A DNA stretch of 64,000 bases from Duganella callida (GCF_004614165.1 NZ_SPVG01000213.1:1-64000), one strand, 5' to 3'. Counted from the stretch's first letter, positions 38,803-48,864 are shown. Notes: generated by a model from the letters alone, not told the origin. Made by a program: numbers and translations.

Positions 38803-38860
38803 CACGATAATCCGTAGCACCGCCCCTCCCCCTCGGCGTTCGCTACGCACAAGGAGACTT

Positions 38861-41305
38861 ATGAACGTACCGCACTCCGGGAAGCGCTTGCTGTCCCCAA
38901 TCCAAATGGCCATCCTCGCCCTGGTGGCCGGCACCAATGTAGCCTACGCAACCGAAGCGGCCGACGCCCAGGCCGGCGCCGCCGAACAAGCCCAGGCCCA
39001 GGCCCAGGCCCCTGCCGCCGACAGCGGCAAGATGACCGAGGTGTATGTCACCGCTACCAAGCGTTCGACCTCGCTGCAGAAAACCCCGGTCGCCGTGACC
39101 GCGCTGAACTCGGCCGCGCTGGACGACAACCATGTGCAGACCCTGCAGGACGTGGTCAACCTGGTGCCCGGCTTCGCCGCCACCTCGCAGGGCGACCACG
39201 GCGTCACCACCCTGACCCTGCGCGGCATCGGCAACGACTCCGCCAAGACCGAATACGCCGACCCGGAAGTGGCTTCCTTCGTGGACGGCATCTATTCGCC
39301 GCGTCCGGAAGGCGCGACCGCGCTGCTGTTCGACCTGGAAGCGATCGAAGTCCTGCGCGGCCCGCAAGGCACGCTGTGGGGCCGTAACTCGTCGGTCGGC
39401 GCCGTCAACATGCAGACCGTGAAGCCTGAAATCGGCAGCAACGCCGGCAACTTCGAGCTGGGCTACGGCAACTACAACCGTCTGGGCGCACGCGGCGCCT
39501 TCAACATCCCGATCAACGACACCATGGCGATGCGCGTCTCGGTGGTGCACGAGCAGCACGACGGCTATGTCGATTACCAGGCCGCGCCGAACGTCTCGCT
39601 GGCCGCGCAGCACGCCGCCGCCGATCCGGAAATCGCCAAGTGGAACGCCGCCCATCCGGGCAACCCGATCGCCTTCCAGCCGATCAACACCAACCTGTTC
39701 GTGCGCAACGGCGCCAAGTACAACGCCCAGGACCAGAGCGCGGCGCGCGTGAGCTTCCTGTGGCAGCCGTCGACCCAGCTGAAGTGGAACGTCTCGTTCG
39801 AGCACTATATCGACCGCGGCACCCCGAACATGAACCTGCTGCAGGTCGCGCGTCCCGGCGAAGACTTCTGGTCGACGCTGGCCGACACCGCGCCATACAT
39901 CCACCGCGACGCCAACTCGTTCCGCAGCCGCCTGGACTACCAGATCAACAACGACGTGGCGCTGGCCTACATCGCCGGCTACTCGCACTTCACCGGCTCG
40001 TCGACCTTCGACCAGGACGGCGGCACCGTGGTGCCGACCAGCTTCCTGACCGGCGGCAGCCACCAGGAAGACAACACCGTCTGGTCCAAGTACAAGAACT
40101 ACAGCCACGAACTGGAAATCCAGTCGACCGGCAAGCGTGACGTCGACTGGCTGCTGGGCCTGTACTACGCCAACGAAGACAACGGCATCCGCTTCGACAT
40201 CCCGATCATGAACGGCACCCAGCAGGGCACCGTCGGCTGGCAGGGTTCGTTCGTGCAACCGAAGGAGACCGTGGATTCGAGCGCCGTGTTCGGCCAGGCC
40301 ACCTGGAACGTCAGCGAATCGCTGCACCTGACCGGCGGCCTGCGCTACACCTCTGACAAGCGCAGCAACATCGGCGGCACCAACAACCAGTACACCAACC
40401 CGGACCTGCCGCAGCTGCCGATCAGCCCGAGCATCGATCCGCTGAACCCGGCGTCGGGCTTCGTCACCTACCAGCGTAACGACGGCGAGTTCAAGGACCA
40501 CAAGCTGACCGGCCTGGTGCGCGTCAACTACGACATCGACAAGAACAACATGGTCTATGCCAGCGTATCGACCGGCTACAAGTCGGGCGGCCTGCAGGAT
40601 GGCGGCCAGCCTTACGGCTCCGAGACCCTGACCAACTATGAAGTCGGTTCCAAGTCGACGTTCCTGGGCGGCGCGCTGCGCATGAACAACGCGGCTTACT
40701 TCGAGAAGTTCAAGGACTTCCAGTTCAGCGCCCCGGTCACCTATCCGGACGGTTCGCGCGGCCTGGCCACCTCGAACGCCGAAGGCGCCAACATCTGGGG
40801 TATCGAAACCGAGATCGCCGCCAAGCTGACCAAAGTGGACCGTGTGCAGCTGACCGCCGCCTACACCCACGCCACGCTGAAGCACCTGATCGGCGGTTCG
40901 AACGACTACCAGCTGCCGGCTTGCCCGGTACCTGGCATCAGCACCTGCCTGGACGTGACCGGCAACACCATGCCGCACTCGCCGAAATTCAGCGCGCAGC
41001 TGATGTACCAGCACACCTTCCACCTGGCGGACGGCACGCTGATTCCGCGTATCAGCACCCACTACGAAACCGCCAGCTGGCTGAGCGTGTTCAACCTGGG
41101 TGATCAGGATCGTCAGAAAGCGTACAACCGTACCGACCTGGGTCTGCGTTACGACGCCAACTCGAAGTGGTACTTCGACGCCTTCGTCCGCAACGTCGAA
41201 GACGGCAAGGTCAAGACCAGCGCCATGAACTCGTTCAACGGCGTATGGCAGGCGCAGTATTTGCCGCCGCGTACCTTCGGCATCAACGTCGGCCGCTCGT
41301 TCTAA
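38861..41305 (+). CDS. TonB-dependent outer-membrane receptor
   Basis: This 814-residue receptor has a Sec signal ending near TNVAYA. A TonB-box-like MTEVYVTATKRS follows, then the plug (VAVTALNSAALDDN, LRGIGNDS, IEVLRGPQGTLWGRNSSVGA) and a beta-barrel ending in FGINVGRSF with a terminal Phe. It should import a large nutrient using TonB and ExbBD energy. ATG at 38861 has AAGGAG at ideal distance; the frame upstream of it is the operator array. The LacI-type sites suggest a carbohydrate ligand. A terminator follows. Confidence 0.93.
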   Translation: MNVPHSGKRLLSPIQMAILALVAGTNVAYATEAADAQAGAAEQAQAQAQAPAADSGKMTEVYVTATKRSTSLQKTPVAVTALNSAALDDNHVQTLQDVVNLVPGFAATSQGDHGVTTLTLRGIGNDSAKTEYADPEVASFVDGIYSPRPEGATALLFDLEAIEVLRGPQGTLWGRNSSVGAVNMQTVKPEIGSNAGNFELGYGNYNRLGARGAFNIPINDTMAMRVSVVHEQHDGYVDYQAAPNVSLAAQHAAADPEIAKWNAAHPGNPIAFQPINTNLFVRNGAKYNAQDQSAARVSFLWQPSTQLKWNVSFEHYIDRGTPNMNLLQVARPGEDFWSTLADTAPYIHRDANSFRSRLDYQINNDVALAYIAGYSHFTGSSTFDQDGGTVVPTSFLTGGSHQEDNTVWSKYKNYSHELEIQSTGKRDVDWLLGLYYANEDNGIRFDIPIMNGTQQGTVGWQGSFVQPKETVDSSAVFGQATWNVSESLHLTGGLRYTSDKRSNIGGTNNQYTNPDLPQLPISPSIDPLNPASGFVTYQRNDGEFKDHKLTGLVRVNYDIDKNNMVYASVSTGYKSGGLQDGGQPYGSETLTNYEVGSKSTFLGGALRMNNAAYFEKFKDFQFSAPVTYPDGSRGLATSNAEGANIWGIETEIAAKLTKVDRVQLTAAYTHATLKHLIGGSNDYQLPACPVPGISTCLDVTGNTMPHSPKFSAQLMYQHTFHLADGTLIPRISTHYETASWLSVFNLGDQDRQKAYNRTDLGLRYDANSKWYFDAFVRNVEDGKVKTSAMNSFNGVWQAQYLPPRTFGINVGRSF

Positions 41306-41345
41306 GGTTTTTCATGTAGTCCAGTGTTGTCTGTGGTCTTACCCA

Positions 41346-41379
41346 CCCCTCGCGCCTCACCGGCCGAGGGGTTTTTTTT
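41346..41379 (+). terminator. Rho-independent terminator of the TonB receptor
   Basis: CCCCTCG (41346-41352) pairs with CGAGGGG (41365-41371) and eight T follow at 41372-41379. Confidence 0.85.
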
Positions 41380-41380
41380 C

Positions 41381-41428
41381 GGGGACAGACCACGATTTTG
41401 AAATATTTCAAAATCGTGGTCTGTCCCC
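41381..41428. repeat. 48-bp perfect palindrome, GGGGACAGACC family
   Basis: Two 24-base arms (41381-41404 and 41405-41428) are exact reverse complements with no spacer. The outer 20 bases GGGGACAGACCACGATTTTG are shared with the 58-bp palindrome at 56192-56249, but the cores differ. It begins two bases after the T-run of the receptor terminator. Confidence 0.9.
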
Positions 41429-41430
41429 TT

Positions 41431-41436
41431 TATAAT
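41431..41436 (+). promoter_or_regulatory. -10 box abutting the palindrome
   Basis: A perfect TATAAT lies two bases after the palindrome and only six bases before the ATG at 41443. Transcripts from it would have almost no leader. No clear -35 or ribosome site is visible. Confidence 0.4.
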
Positions 41437-41442
41437 TTGGCG

Positions 41443-42366
41443 ATGCCCGCCCTGAGTCTTCTCCTCGCCGCCGCAGTCGCCACCGCCGCCTGCGTCGAGC
41501 CGCCCGCCGATCCGACCAATACTTACGATGCGCCGCATACTTTCGATAAGCTGGTGCGCGACTATCCCTTTATCCAGATCGCCAGCGCCGCGCTGCCGGA
41601 AGGTGTGCGCAAGTTGCCGGACCAGGTCTATGCGCAGTACGGCAGCCGCTGCCTGATGCTGGACGCCTATCTACCGGCCGGCGAGCAACTGCCGGTGGTG
41701 GTGTTGGTGCACGGCGGCGGCTGGAAGTCCGGCTACCGTTCGGAATTCGTGCCGATGGCGCTGCGCCTGGCGCTGCAGGGGTACGCCGCAGTGACCATCA
41801 GTTATCGGCTGTCCGGCGAGGCGCCTTATCCGGCGGCGGTGCGGGACGCGCAGGCGGCAGTGCGCTGGGTGCGCGCGCATGCGGCGCAGTTGCACATCGA
41901 TCCGCGGCGCATCGCCCTGGCCGGCGGTTCGGCCGGCGGCCAGATCGCCGCGCTGGCCGGCGTAACTGGCGGCGATGGCGCCGAGGTGCAGGCCATCGTC
42001 AACATCGATGGCCTGTCCGATTTCACGACCGAACTGGCGCTCAAGTACGAAAACGATCCGAAGAAAAATCCCTCCTCGGCCGGCGCCTGGTTCGGCGGCC
42101 GCTACGAGGACAAGGGCGAACTGTGGCGCGCGGCGTCGCCGATACGCCACGTCCACGCCGGCATGCCGCCGATCCTGTTCATCGGCAGCGGGCAGCCGCG
42201 CTTCTCCGCCGGGCGCGAGGAGATGATGGCGCAGATGGCGCGACTGGGCGTCGCCAGCGACCAGCTGGTGCTGGACGGCACCCCGCATTCCTTCTGGCTG
42301 TTCGACCCGTGGCTGCAGCCCACCACCGACGCCACTGTGGCGTTCCTGCATCGATACCTGCACTAG
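41443..42366 (+). CDS. Secreted alpha/beta-hydrolase (BD-FAE-like esterase)
   Basis: This 307-residue protein has a hydrophobic leader with a possible lipobox (VATAAC). The oxyanion motif is VLVHGGGWKSG, the nucleophile elbow is LAGGSAGGQ, and the terminal His is in DGTPHSFWLFDP. Family members are esterases that remove acetyl or feruloyl groups from polysaccharides. Its position behind a TonB receptor fits polysaccharide use. The start lacks a ribosome site and sits beside a palindrome and TATAAT; a TTG at 41398 inside the palindrome is a weaker alternative. Confidence 0.82.
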   Translation: MPALSLLLAAAVATAACVEPPADPTNTYDAPHTFDKLVRDYPFIQIASAALPEGVRKLPDQVYAQYGSRCLMLDAYLPAGEQLPVVVLVHGGGWKSGYRSEFVPMALRLALQGYAAVTISYRLSGEAPYPAAVRDAQAAVRWVRAHAAQLHIDPRRIALAGGSAGGQIAALAGVTGGDGAEVQAIVNIDGLSDFTTELALKYENDPKKNPSSAGAWFGGRYEDKGELWRAASPIRHVHAGMPPILFIGSGQPRFSAGREEMMAQMARLGVASDQLVLDGTPHSFWLFDPWLQPTTDATVAFLHRYLH

Positions 42367-42414
42367 GCCATGCTAGTATAAAGTTTGATTTCTGACCGAT
42401 CCGGAAGCCCGACA

Positions 42415-43227
42415 ATGCGCAACAAGATTTCCCTGCTGCTGGCCTTGACCCTGGCTGCATCTGCGCCGCGGCAGGCCGCCGCGGCCGAGCGCGTGGCGGT
42501 GGGCGCGTCCTTCAGCCACATCTTCGAACAGGGTGCCGATGGCCAATGGCAGGGCCTGGGCGTGGATGTGCTGCGCGCGCTGGCGACGCGCGCCGGCGAC
42601 ACCATTCACTTCAAGCTGTATCCCTGGCCGCGCGCGCAGGCCATGGTGGAGCGGGCGCAGGCCGATATTCTGGTCGGCCCCTACAAATCGCCGGAGCGCC
42701 TGCAGCGCTTCGATTTCATCGATCTGCCGTTCTACCGCGACCGCATGATCTTTTACGCGCGCCGTGACGACAACATCGCGTGGCGTGGCGACCTGGCGGC
42801 GCTGAAGGGCCGGCGCCTGGTGGCGGTGCGCGGCTGGCACTATGGCGCGCAGTTCGACCAGGCGCGCGCGCAGCTTGACGTCAGCGAGGTGCCGATGCTG
42901 GAAAACGGCTTGCAGATGTTGTCCCTGGGGCGCGTCGATCTGCTGGCGACCAATCAGCGCAACACCACACGGCTGGTCGACAACCTGCATCTGAACGACA
43001 CGCTGACGGCGCTGTGTCCGGACATCGCGCAGCTGGACGGTTACATGGCCTTCCCGCGCGACGCCCGCTATAGCGCCGTGCGCGCGCGGTACAACGTCCT
43101 GTTCGGCGAGATGGTGCGCTCCGGCGAACTGGCGCGGCTGGGTGCGCGCAACGGCGTGCTGGTGCCGGATGGCGGCGCGCGTCCCGTCGCCTGCGGCCAG
43201 CCGGAACGCGGCAGGGGCATGCGATGA
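42415..43227 (+). CDS. Periplasmic amino-acid-type substrate-binding protein (SBP family 3)
   Basis: This 270-residue protein has a signal peptide ending in RQAAAA. The two-lobed binding fold shows VGASFSHIFEQGADGQWQGL, YPWPRAQAMVERAQADILVG and LENGLQMLSLGRVDLLATN. No ABC permease or ATPase genes are adjacent, so it may serve as a sensor input and not as a transporter part. Its stop overlaps the next start (ATGA), coupling it to the TorT-like gene. Confidence 0.82.
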   Translation: MRNKISLLLALTLAASAPRQAAAAERVAVGASFSHIFEQGADGQWQGLGVDVLRALATRAGDTIHFKLYPWPRAQAMVERAQADILVGPYKSPERLQRFDFIDLPFYRDRMIFYARRDDNIAWRGDLAALKGRRLVAVRGWHYGAQFDQARAQLDVSEVPMLENGLQMLSLGRVDLLATNQRNTTRLVDNLHLNDTLTALCPDIAQLDGYMAFPRDARYSAVRARYNVLFGEMVRSGELARLGARNGVLVPDGGARPVACGQPERGRGMR

Positions 43228-44351
43228 ACCGGATCCTGCTGACACTGGCCATGCTGGCGACCGGCGCTGCGCAGGCCGTGCCGCCGGCGCCGCCCAAGTT
43301 TGCGCCGATCGCGGTAACCTCGATATTCCGTCCGCTGCAGGCCAACGGCACGGCCGATGATGCGCTGGCCAGCGGCCGGCTTACGCAGGGCAGCTTTGCG
43401 CCGGCGGCCCACGCCAGCAAGCGCTGGCGCATCGCCTTCCTGTTCCCGCACATGAAAGATCCGTATTGGGCCGGCTGCGCCTATGGCGTGATCAGCGAGG
43501 CGCGGCGGCTGGGCGTGGTGGCCGACATTCTGCCGGCCACCGGCTACGACGACCTGCATGGGCAGCTGAAGCGCATGGATGATGCCATCGCCGCCCGCTA
43601 CGATGCGATCGTGGTGTCGCCGATCAGCATGACGGCCAATAACCCGTCCATCGCCAAGGCGCGCGCGGCCGGCATCACGGTGCTGGAGCTGGCCAACGAC
43701 AGCCGCAGCGACGATCTGCATCTGAAGGTCACCACCTCGCTGCGTGGCATGGGTATGGAAGCGATGCGCTGGGCCATCCGCGACGCCCGCCAGCGCGGGC
43801 TGAAATCGATCAACGTCGCGCTGCTGCCCGGCCCCATGGGCGCCGGCTGGGTCAAGGGCGAGGTGGACGGCACGCGCATCGCTGCGCAGGAGGCGCCGAT
43901 CGAAGTCAACGTCCTCGACATCCGCTACGGCGACAGCGAGCGCGGCCTGCAAGCCCAGCTGGCCGGGCGCATCCTGAACCGGCACGGCAAGCGGCTCGAC
44001 TACATTCTCGGCTGCACCAGCTGCGCGCCGGCCGCGCTGGGACCGATCAAAGCGGCCGGATTGGGCGAGCGGATACGCGTGGTGGCCTATGACCTGACGG
44101 ACGAGATCGCCCACCTGATCCGTAACCGTGAAATCTATGCGGCGGCGGACACGCGCGCGGTGAGCCAGGCGCGGGTGGCGATCAACGCCGCCGTCAACCT
44201 GCTGGAGGGACGGGCCAAGGAACAGCCGCACACCATCCTGGTCAAACTGGGCATGGTGGACCAGCAGAACTATGCCAGCTACCCGTTCGACAGCTCGATT
44301 GCTCCAGAGAACTACAAGGCGCAACTGGCTTACGATCCGGGCAAAGAGTGA
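43224..44351 (+). CDS. TorT-like periplasmic binding protein
   Basis: This 375-residue protein has a Sec signal ending in GAAQA. A ribose-type periplasmic fold follows: IAFLFPHMKDPYWAGCAYGV, DAIVVSPISMTANNPSIAKA, LLPGPMGAGWVKGEVDG and VVAYDLTDEIAHLIRN. It most resembles TorT, which binds trimethylamine N-oxide and activates the kinase TorS. No torS, torR or reductase genes are in the window. It is coupled to the SBP gene before it, which suggests a two-component periplasmic sensor module. Confidence 0.8.
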   Translation: MNRILLTLAMLATGAAQAVPPAPPKFAPIAVTSIFRPLQANGTADDALASGRLTQGSFAPAAHASKRWRIAFLFPHMKDPYWAGCAYGVISEARRLGVVADILPATGYDDLHGQLKRMDDAIAARYDAIVVSPISMTANNPSIAKARAAGITVLELANDSRSDDLHLKVTTSLRGMGMEAMRWAIRDARQRGLKSINVALLPGPMGAGWVKGEVDGTRIAAQEAPIEVNVLDIRYGDSERGLQAQLAGRILNRHGKRLDYILGCTSCAPAALGPIKAAGLGERIRVVAYDLTDEIAHLIRNREIYAAADTRAVSQARVAINAAVNLLEGRAKEQPHTILVKLGMVDQQNYASYPFDSSIAPENYKAQLAYDPGKE

Positions 44352-44423
44352 GCTAGCGTACGTCCATTCGGGCCCATCTTGCGTTACTCTAGCAGTCAGC
44401 ACGCACAGTCAGAGGAGTACGTC

Positions 44424-44660
44424 ATGATACCGGAACACGACAGACGCCAGGCCAGGCCGCCCACGTCGGACACGGCCGGCTGGCATTCGTACGATTTCAT
44501 CGTGCGCCAGGCGCTGCAGGTGCAGCGCGACATCGGCACGCCGGGCGCGGTGGAGTTGCTGCAGAACATGGGTCTCAATCCGCAAGTCATCGCCCGCGTC
44601 CTGTCGCCCGAGCGGCGCGTGCGCGAGGAAGACCTGCGCTCCCTGGCCGGCGAAGCCTGA
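44424..44660 (+). CDS. Small hypothetical protein
   Basis: This 78-residue soluble protein has no signal peptide and a helical middle (YDFIVRQALQVQRDIGTPGA, VELLQNMGLNPQVIARVL). AGAGGAG lies 6 bases before ATG 44424, so it is very likely translated. The pattern of short helices with a charged tail could be a regulatory or DNA-binding peptide, but no family is recognised. Confidence 0.7.
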   Translation: MIPEHDRRQARPPTSDTAGWHSYDFIVRQALQVQRDIGTPGAVELLQNMGLNPQVIARVLSPERRVREEDLRSLAGEA

Positions 44661-44663
44661 GTC

Positions 44664-44677
44664 GGCTCTGACCCCGA
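44664..44677. repeat. Half element of the GGGGTCAGA repeat family
   Basis: GGCTCTGACCCCGA is identical to 26098-26111 and sits between the stops of two convergent genes. Confidence 0.5.
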
Positions 44678-44679
44678 TC

Positions 44680-46053
44680 TCAGTCCTTGTGGTGGAACGG
44701 GGCGAACCAGGTCACCAGGAAGGAGGGGATGGTAGCCGCCATCACCAGCCAGAAGTAGTGCACATAGCCCAGCGCCTGCTGCAGGTGGCCGCTGACCACG
44801 CCCGTCACCATCATGCACAGGCCCATCAGGCCGGTGCCGAAGGCGTAGTGGGTGGTGCTGTACTTGCCCGGCGCCAGCTGCTGCATCAGGTAAATCATGA
44901 AGCCCACCGAACCGAAGCCGAAGAAGAATTTCTCCACCGCTACGCCGGCGCAGATCACGATCAGGCTGCCCGGCTGGTAGATGCTCATCAGCAGGAAGGT
45001 GACGTTGGGGATGTTCACCGCGCAGCACAGGATGAACAGGGTTTGCTGCAGGCCGCGGCGCGCGACGAAGATGCCGCCCAGCAGCGAGCCCAGCAGCACG
45101 GCGATCAGGCCGTAGGTGCCGTAGATCAGGCCCAGCATTTCATTCGACAGCCCCAGGCCGCCCTGGCTGACCGGGTCGACCATGAAGAACGGACCGATCT
45201 TTTCCAGCAGGCCGATGCTGAGGCGGAACACGAACGCGAAGCCCACCATCAGCCACACATCGCGCTTCTGGAAGAAGGTGACGAAGGAATCCTTGAGGAT
45301 GAAGGCGGCGTCGCCGATCGACTTGGGCGCGTTCTCGGCCCTGGCGCCTTCCGGCATCACGCGCGCGTGCCACAGCGCGGTGACGATGGTGATCGCCGCC
45401 ACGATGAAGAAGATGATGCGCCAGGAATCGATCCACTCCGGGCCGAACACGCCGGCCTGGTGGTGGAAGTAATGGGTGTGCAGCCAGCCGCTCAGGTACA
45501 CCATGCCGCCCGAGGCGACGATGGGGCCGATATTCCAGCTCAGGCTCTGGATGCCGCAGAACAGCGATTGCGTCTTCGAGTCCAGCGCCGTCACGTACAC
45601 GCCGTCCGAGGCGATGTCCTGGGTCGCACCCACCAGCGACAGCACGCCGAACAGGAACACCATGATCACCATGTAGTCGGGCAGCGACATGGCCAGCGCC
45701 ACGGCGGCGAAGCCGGCGCCGACGATCAGCTGCGCGCACAGCACGAAGAATTTTTTGGTGCGGTACATTTCCACCAGCGGCGCGAACAGCGGCTTGATGG
45801 TGTAGGCCAGGATCAGGTAGCTGGCGTACTGCGCGGCCTGGCCGTTGTCCATCCCCAGGTTCTTGAACATGATGGAGGTGACGCTGGTCAGCATCATATA
45901 GGTCAGCGCCATGGCGAAGTAGCCGCTCGGCACCCACAGCATGGGCGTGCCGCGCGCAAACATGGCGCGCAACAGCGATGGCGATGGGGTGTCCGGCGAG
46001 ACGGCCTGCGGCGGCTGCTCCTGCTTCTGCATGGCGGATGGTGCGGTGGTCAT
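44680..46053 (-). CDS. AmpG-like MFS transporter
   Basis: This 457-residue protein has about 12 helices. GYFAMALTYMMLTSVTSIMFKNLG and GVLSLVGATQDIASDGVYVTAL recall AmpG and related sugar carriers that keep the Asp-rich loop QDIASDG. AmpG takes up anhydromuropeptides, while relatives beside glycosidases carry disaccharides. The neighbouring GH1 gene favours a glucoside. ATG at 46053 has GAGGACG upstream. A terminator separates it from the glucosidase, so it has its own promoter or depends on readthrough. Confidence 0.83.
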   Translation of the reverse strand: MTTAPSAMQKQEQPPQAVSPDTPSPSLLRAMFARGTPMLWVPSGYFAMALTYMMLTSVTSIMFKNLGMDNGQAAQYASYLILAYTIKPLFAPLVEMYRTKKFFVLCAQLIVGAGFAAVALAMSLPDYMVIMVFLFGVLSLVGATQDIASDGVYVTALDSKTQSLFCGIQSLSWNIGPIVASGGMVYLSGWLHTHYFHHQAGVFGPEWIDSWRIIFFIVAAITIVTALWHARVMPEGARAENAPKSIGDAAFILKDSFVTFFQKRDVWLMVGFAFVFRLSIGLLEKIGPFFMVDPVSQGGLGLSNEMLGLIYGTYGLIAVLLGSLLGGIFVARRGLQQTLFILCCAVNIPNVTFLLMSIYQPGSLIVICAGVAVEKFFFGFGSVGFMIYLMQQLAPGKYSTTHYAFGTGLMGLCMMVTGVVSGHLQQALGYVHYFWLVMAATIPSFLVTWFAPFHHKD

Positions 46054-46106
46054 ATTGTCGTCCTCGTGATTCTCGGGGGAGTGTAGCACCGGCTCTGCGG
46101 CAGGTT

Positions 46107-46143
46107 TTAAAACGGGCGCCGCCGGCTTTTCAGGGCCGGCGGC
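46107..46143 (-). terminator. Terminator after the glucosidase gene
   Basis: GCCGCCGGC (46118-46126) pairs perfectly with GCCGGCGGC (46135-46143). On the minus strand a short T-run follows at 46109-46112. The T-run is weak. Confidence 0.55.
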
Positions 46144-46162
46144 GGTACTGCTGTTGCGTTGC

Positions 46163-47503
<1,341 letters not shown>

Positions 47504-47559
47504 GTATTTATCGTTTTGTCAGAATTAACGGGTGCGGATGGGAGGACATTGCTACGTTT

Positions 47560-47571
47560 GAAAACGATTTC
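47560..47571. promoter_or_regulatory. LacI-type operator before the GH1 gene
   Basis: GAAAACGATTTC is identical to the second box of the array (38749-38760). It sits where it could control the minus-strand glucosidase. A related GTCAATCGATT lies at 47611-47621. Confidence 0.7.
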
Positions 47572-47646
47572 ACGCCTCGTCGCATGATTAGACCTCAAGT
47601 GCCTGCGGGTGTCAATCGATTTGAAAAAAGCAAGGCCGGAGCCTGA

Positions 47647-47652
47647 TATAAT
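47647..47652 (+). promoter_or_regulatory. -10 box of trmB
   Basis: TATAAT lies 33 bases before the trmB ATG. A TTGAAA at 47621-47626 is the nearest -35, with a long spacer of 20 bases. Confidence 0.5.
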
Positions 47653-47685
47653 GCCGCCTCAATAAATTTCCTGACCGATTCCACC

Positions 47686-48405
47686 ATGTCTTCCGATACG
47701 CCTAAAGACGCCCCAGCGCGGGGCATGCTGTACGACCCGACCGAACACCGCATCCGCAGTTTCGTGACCCGTGCCGGCCGCCTGTCGACGGCGCAGGCGC
47801 GCGCGCTGGAGGAACTGGGACCGCAGTTCCTGATCGAGTACGCCAAGGCGCCGCTGAATTACGAGGCGGTGTTCGGCCGCAAGGCGCCGGTGGTGCTGGA
47901 GATCGGCTTCGGCATGGGCGGCACCACGGCGCACATCGCCGGCGTGATGCCGGATAAGGACTTCATCGGCGTGGAAGTGCACACGCCCGGCGTGGGCAGC
48001 CTGTTGAAGCTGATCGGCGAGCAGAATCTGAGCAACCTGAAGGCGATCCAGCACGACGCGGTGGAAGTGCTGAACCACATGATCCCGGACGGCTCGCTGC
48101 ACGGCGTACATATCTACTTCCCGGACCCGTGGCACAAGGCGCGCCACAACAAGCGCCGTCTGATCCAGGCGCCGTTCGTCCAGCATCTGGTGCAGAAGCT
48201 GGAGCAGGGCGGCTACATCCACCTGGCCACCGACTGGGAAGATTACGCGGTGCAGATGCTGGAAGTGCTGAGTGCCGAGGAAGGCCTGCAGAATACGGCG
48301 GAAGGTTACGCGCCGCAGCCGGCCTATCGTCCGCTGACCAAGTTCGAAAACCGCGGCATCAAGCTGGGTCACGGCGTGTGGGACCTGGTGTTCACCAAGA
48401 AGTAA
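47686..48405 (+). CDS. trmB: tRNA (guanine-46-N7)-methyltransferase TrmB
   Basis: This 239-residue enzyme has the SAM motif [16 protein letters not shown] and the tRNA-binding, catalytic [15 protein letters not shown]. It ends with [19 protein letters not shown]. It makes m7G46 in the variable loop of many tRNAs. The N-terminal segment [20 protein letters not shown] is typical of beta-proteobacteria. Confidence 0.96.
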   Translation: MSSDTPKDAPARGMLYDPTEHRIRSFVTRAGRLSTAQARALEELGPQFLIEYAKAPLNYEAVFGRKAPVVLEIGFGMGGTTAHIAGVMPDKDFIGVEVHTPGVGSLLKLIGEQNLSNLKAIQHDAVEVLNHMIPDGSLHGVHIYFPDPWHKARHNKRRLIQAPFVQHLVQKLEQGGYIHLATDWEDYAVQMLEVLSAEEGLQNTAEGYAPQPAYRPLTKFENRGIKLGHGVWDLVFTKK

Positions 48406-48420
48406 GCTATTTGAAGTCAG

Positions 48421-48864
48421 CTATTTGATCAGCGCCGCGTTCAGGCGCTGCATCGTCTCATCGGGCGTCGCCAGCGTGCACCACAGGCGGCGTTCGGAGC
48501 CTTTGGGCTGGTCCTTGTATAGCACTGCCGAGAATTTGCCGTGGCGCTCGCGGCCTGGCAGATCGACCCAGGCCAGCATGCAGGCCGGCGCCTTGTTTTC
48601 CTTCAGCAGGACCAGCTGCTGCTTGGCCGGCGTGCCGCGCATGCCGTAGGCGATGCCGGCGGTCTTCAGCGCGGCTGTCACCTTGGCGATGGCTTCGCCC
48701 TGCGGCTTGCCGTGCTGCGTGTAGTGCTGTGGCGGGCGCTCGTTGTAGTGGATGATCAGTGGCGTGGCGGCGGCCGGGCCAGCCGCGATAAGCGCCAGCG
48801 CGGCCGCAAACCTGGCCCATCGGCAGCCTCGCCCCCTGTCATTCCCGCGAAGGCCGGAATCCAT
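48421..48864 (-). pseudogene. Broken periplasmic substrate-binding-like gene
   Basis: The frame encodes a signal-like stretch (FAAALALIAAGPAAATP) and a short binding-protein-like chain: LIIHYNERPPQHYTQHGKPQ, QLVLLKENKAPACMLAW and a terminal LWCTLATPDETMQRLNAALI. Compared with the two-lobed family the chain is only about half length, as if the middle were lost. The only in-frame ATG before the signal (48864) lies inside a repeat element, so the natural start and ribosome site seem replaced. It might still be expressed as a fusion. Decay is the simpler reading. Confidence 0.55.

Noticed and set aside
48458..48820. Alternative frame (120 codons) starting at an ATG within the broken SBP gene
   Set aside because: The product is Arg/Gly/Ala-rich without similarity, while the other frame shows a signal peptide and binding-protein-like segments.
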